Shown in pieces: positions 1 to 64,000 of a stretch of 64,000 bases of DNA (within the stretch, counting starts at the first letter, position 1; every line of letters begins with the position of its first letter). The DNA comes from Mastigias papua (Eukaryota > Cnidaria > Scyphozoa > Rhizostomeae > Mastigiidae). Location of the stretch: the NCBI GenBank assembly GCA_964019165.1, contig OZ025277.1, positions 14,564,681 to 14,628,680 on the forward strand, in the 5' to 3' direction. Position numbers and translations under genes: made by a program. A model generated the notes under the pieces. It was not told the DNA's origin. It saw only the letters and a program-made list of their open reading frames with translations, and searched no databases.

Positions 1-1147
1 TGAAATCAGTTTCACCTGAGGTTCTTTAGAATTATTATTTATATTTTGTGTGAATTTTCGTTTTTGCTCCAGAGCTATCTCTTAGACCCATCGAGAAAAG
101 GAACCTCTTTGTACCCAATGAGTCACTTTACCGTATTCCGGGCCATAATTTGTAATCTATAGTCATGACCTCTGATTCTTCGACGATTGCAGATGTTCAA
201 ATATCCTCACGCCTCCAGCTGCACTTTTATTTCCTTTTAGTTCGGCCACATTGTCTTTGGAAGACTCTCTAAGGGCGAGGATGCTTTTTTTGAGAAATCG
301 AACCCATTCAGACAGTTCTATCCGAAGGTCATCATGAGCCCGAAACCACCCAGTAATATTAATTAACAATTTCCAATTGTGGTATCCCAAGACGTTTGAC
401 ATTTAATTTCTCGTTCCAGAGGATTCGTCTTGGTAATTTTGTACCTGTATCGTCTAGGCGATTTATTTACTAGTCGTTTTAATCCACCGCGAAATCCAAT
501 CTTTTCTCTCTGGAGGGATCACTAGCTACTCCTTTATTTTTTTTAACTACGTCTATGTGGCAACTTGGGAGGCTTTTTCAAAGAGACTTGTTTATAAGAC
601 TGATTTTAAGTTTATAATTGTTAATCACTTCCAAATGCGTTGTGAGTAAGTCCCGATATTACACTGCCATTGACGATATCGATTGCCCACGCGAAGAGAT
701 GTTTGATGGGAGGAAAAACGATATCGTAATCTCGGAGGGAGAGAGCCTAGAGAATACTGCAATTTTCTGACTACGTATGATATGGTTAGGATAGAAGAAC
801 TATAGTTTAGCCTGATAAATTGTTTTGTCTTGTCATTTCTTAGATCTATCCAAATATTTACTTATCAGCAACTGCAAAGCCAAATATCCACAATATTGAA
901 AGGTTATGCGTATCTCAGTAATAACTACCCTCCGTTTTCGGGAGTTGTGAAAACTATGCTGAATTCTGACGTGGGCGTAGTTTTTTGAGGATGGAATTTG
1001 TATCGTTTTTTGTGTATTTAAAGTCTGATCAATTTCCACTTCTTTAGCAGTTGAAAGAGCTTATTGTTCGTAACTTGTGATTCTTGCTCTAGGGCCTCGT
1101 TTAGCTTTTTTTGTTTCATTTATAATACGTTTTCTTCGTTGTAGCAG
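1..1147 (+). other. Upstream intron, no gene seen
   Basis: AT-rich sequence with stop codons in all frames and no domain-like reading frame. The first convincing exon starts in codon phase 1 behind a NAGNAG acceptor, so this stretch is most likely the 3' part of an intron and the gene begins further left. A possible short exon after the CAG near 72 could not be supported. Confidence 0.6.
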
Positions 1148-63792
<62,645 letters not shown>

Positions 63793-64000
63793 GTAGGTAT
63801 CAAGCTGTTACAAATTATTCTGTCCTTTGACATTCTATGTCATAACTGCCGAGTCCTAACATATATACCCTACCATTGTTTTGAACGCGATGGGCCTTTT
63901 TCTGTTGAGCACTTGTCTGTTGAAATTACTGTTAGTATTCGTGCCACGATATCATAAATTGCCATTAAAGCAGAATTACATTTGTATACAAAGTTATAAC
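63793..64000 (+). other. Start of the next intron
   Basis: Begins gtaggt; no further exon recognised before the window ends. Confidence 0.75.

Overview
The window is animal nuclear DNA: AT-rich, intron-dense and full of microsatellites. It holds one giant gene on the + strand that enters from the left edge and leaves at the right edge. No second protein-coding gene is convincing on either strand. The gene belongs to the obscurin/UNC-89 family of striated-muscle signalling scaffolds. The species cannot be named from the sequence. Nematode and insect UNC-89, as I recall them, carry SH3-DH-PH at the N terminus; here the GEF cassette sits after the Ig array and before the kinase, as in vertebrate obscurin, so a non-ecdysozoan invertebrate is the likeliest source.

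I chained 62 exons (1148..63792) by hand, using splice sites and reading phase. The chain is 23,987 nt and stays in one frame throughout, about 7,996 residues. Layout: (1) 1-5.4 kb, Ig 1-8; (2) 8.1-8.4 kb, a Ser/Glu/Lys linker; (3) 9.7-16.2 kb, one 6.5-kb exon with Ig 9-27 and a Lys-x-Glu-x (PEVK-like) spring region; (4) 16.3-40.2 kb, Ig 28-54 on small exons mixed with acidic linker exons; (5) 43.1-54.4 kb, two SH3 domains, a DH (RhoGEF) domain and a PH domain; (6) 55.4-59.8 kb, a divergent third SH3-like domain, Ig 55, Ig 56, FN3 and acidic linkers; (7) 60.2-63.8 kb, Ig 57 and a titin/MLCK-type protein kinase that keeps its catalytic residues. The start codon, 5' Ig domains, kinase tail and 3' end are outside the window.

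By family knowledge, the Ig array would anchor the protein along the sarcomere, the DH-PH unit would activate a Rho-family GTPase there, and the kinase would phosphorylate local partners. The SH3 domains and phospho-rich linkers would recruit or regulate partners.

The introns hold the least expected material. A complete type-I hammerhead ribozyme lies on the minus strand at 45431-45479, inside a 3.6-kb intron between the first two SH3 exons. Decayed relatives sit beside it, next to long TA/CA tracts. Other intronic features are a family of short terminal-inverted-repeat elements (three copies), a tRNA-derived SINE candidate, an 18-bp minisatellite with an A-A-B higher-order pattern, and several other tandem repeats. 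Two splicing oddities are a probable 8-nt microexon inside the DH domain and a GC-AG intron.
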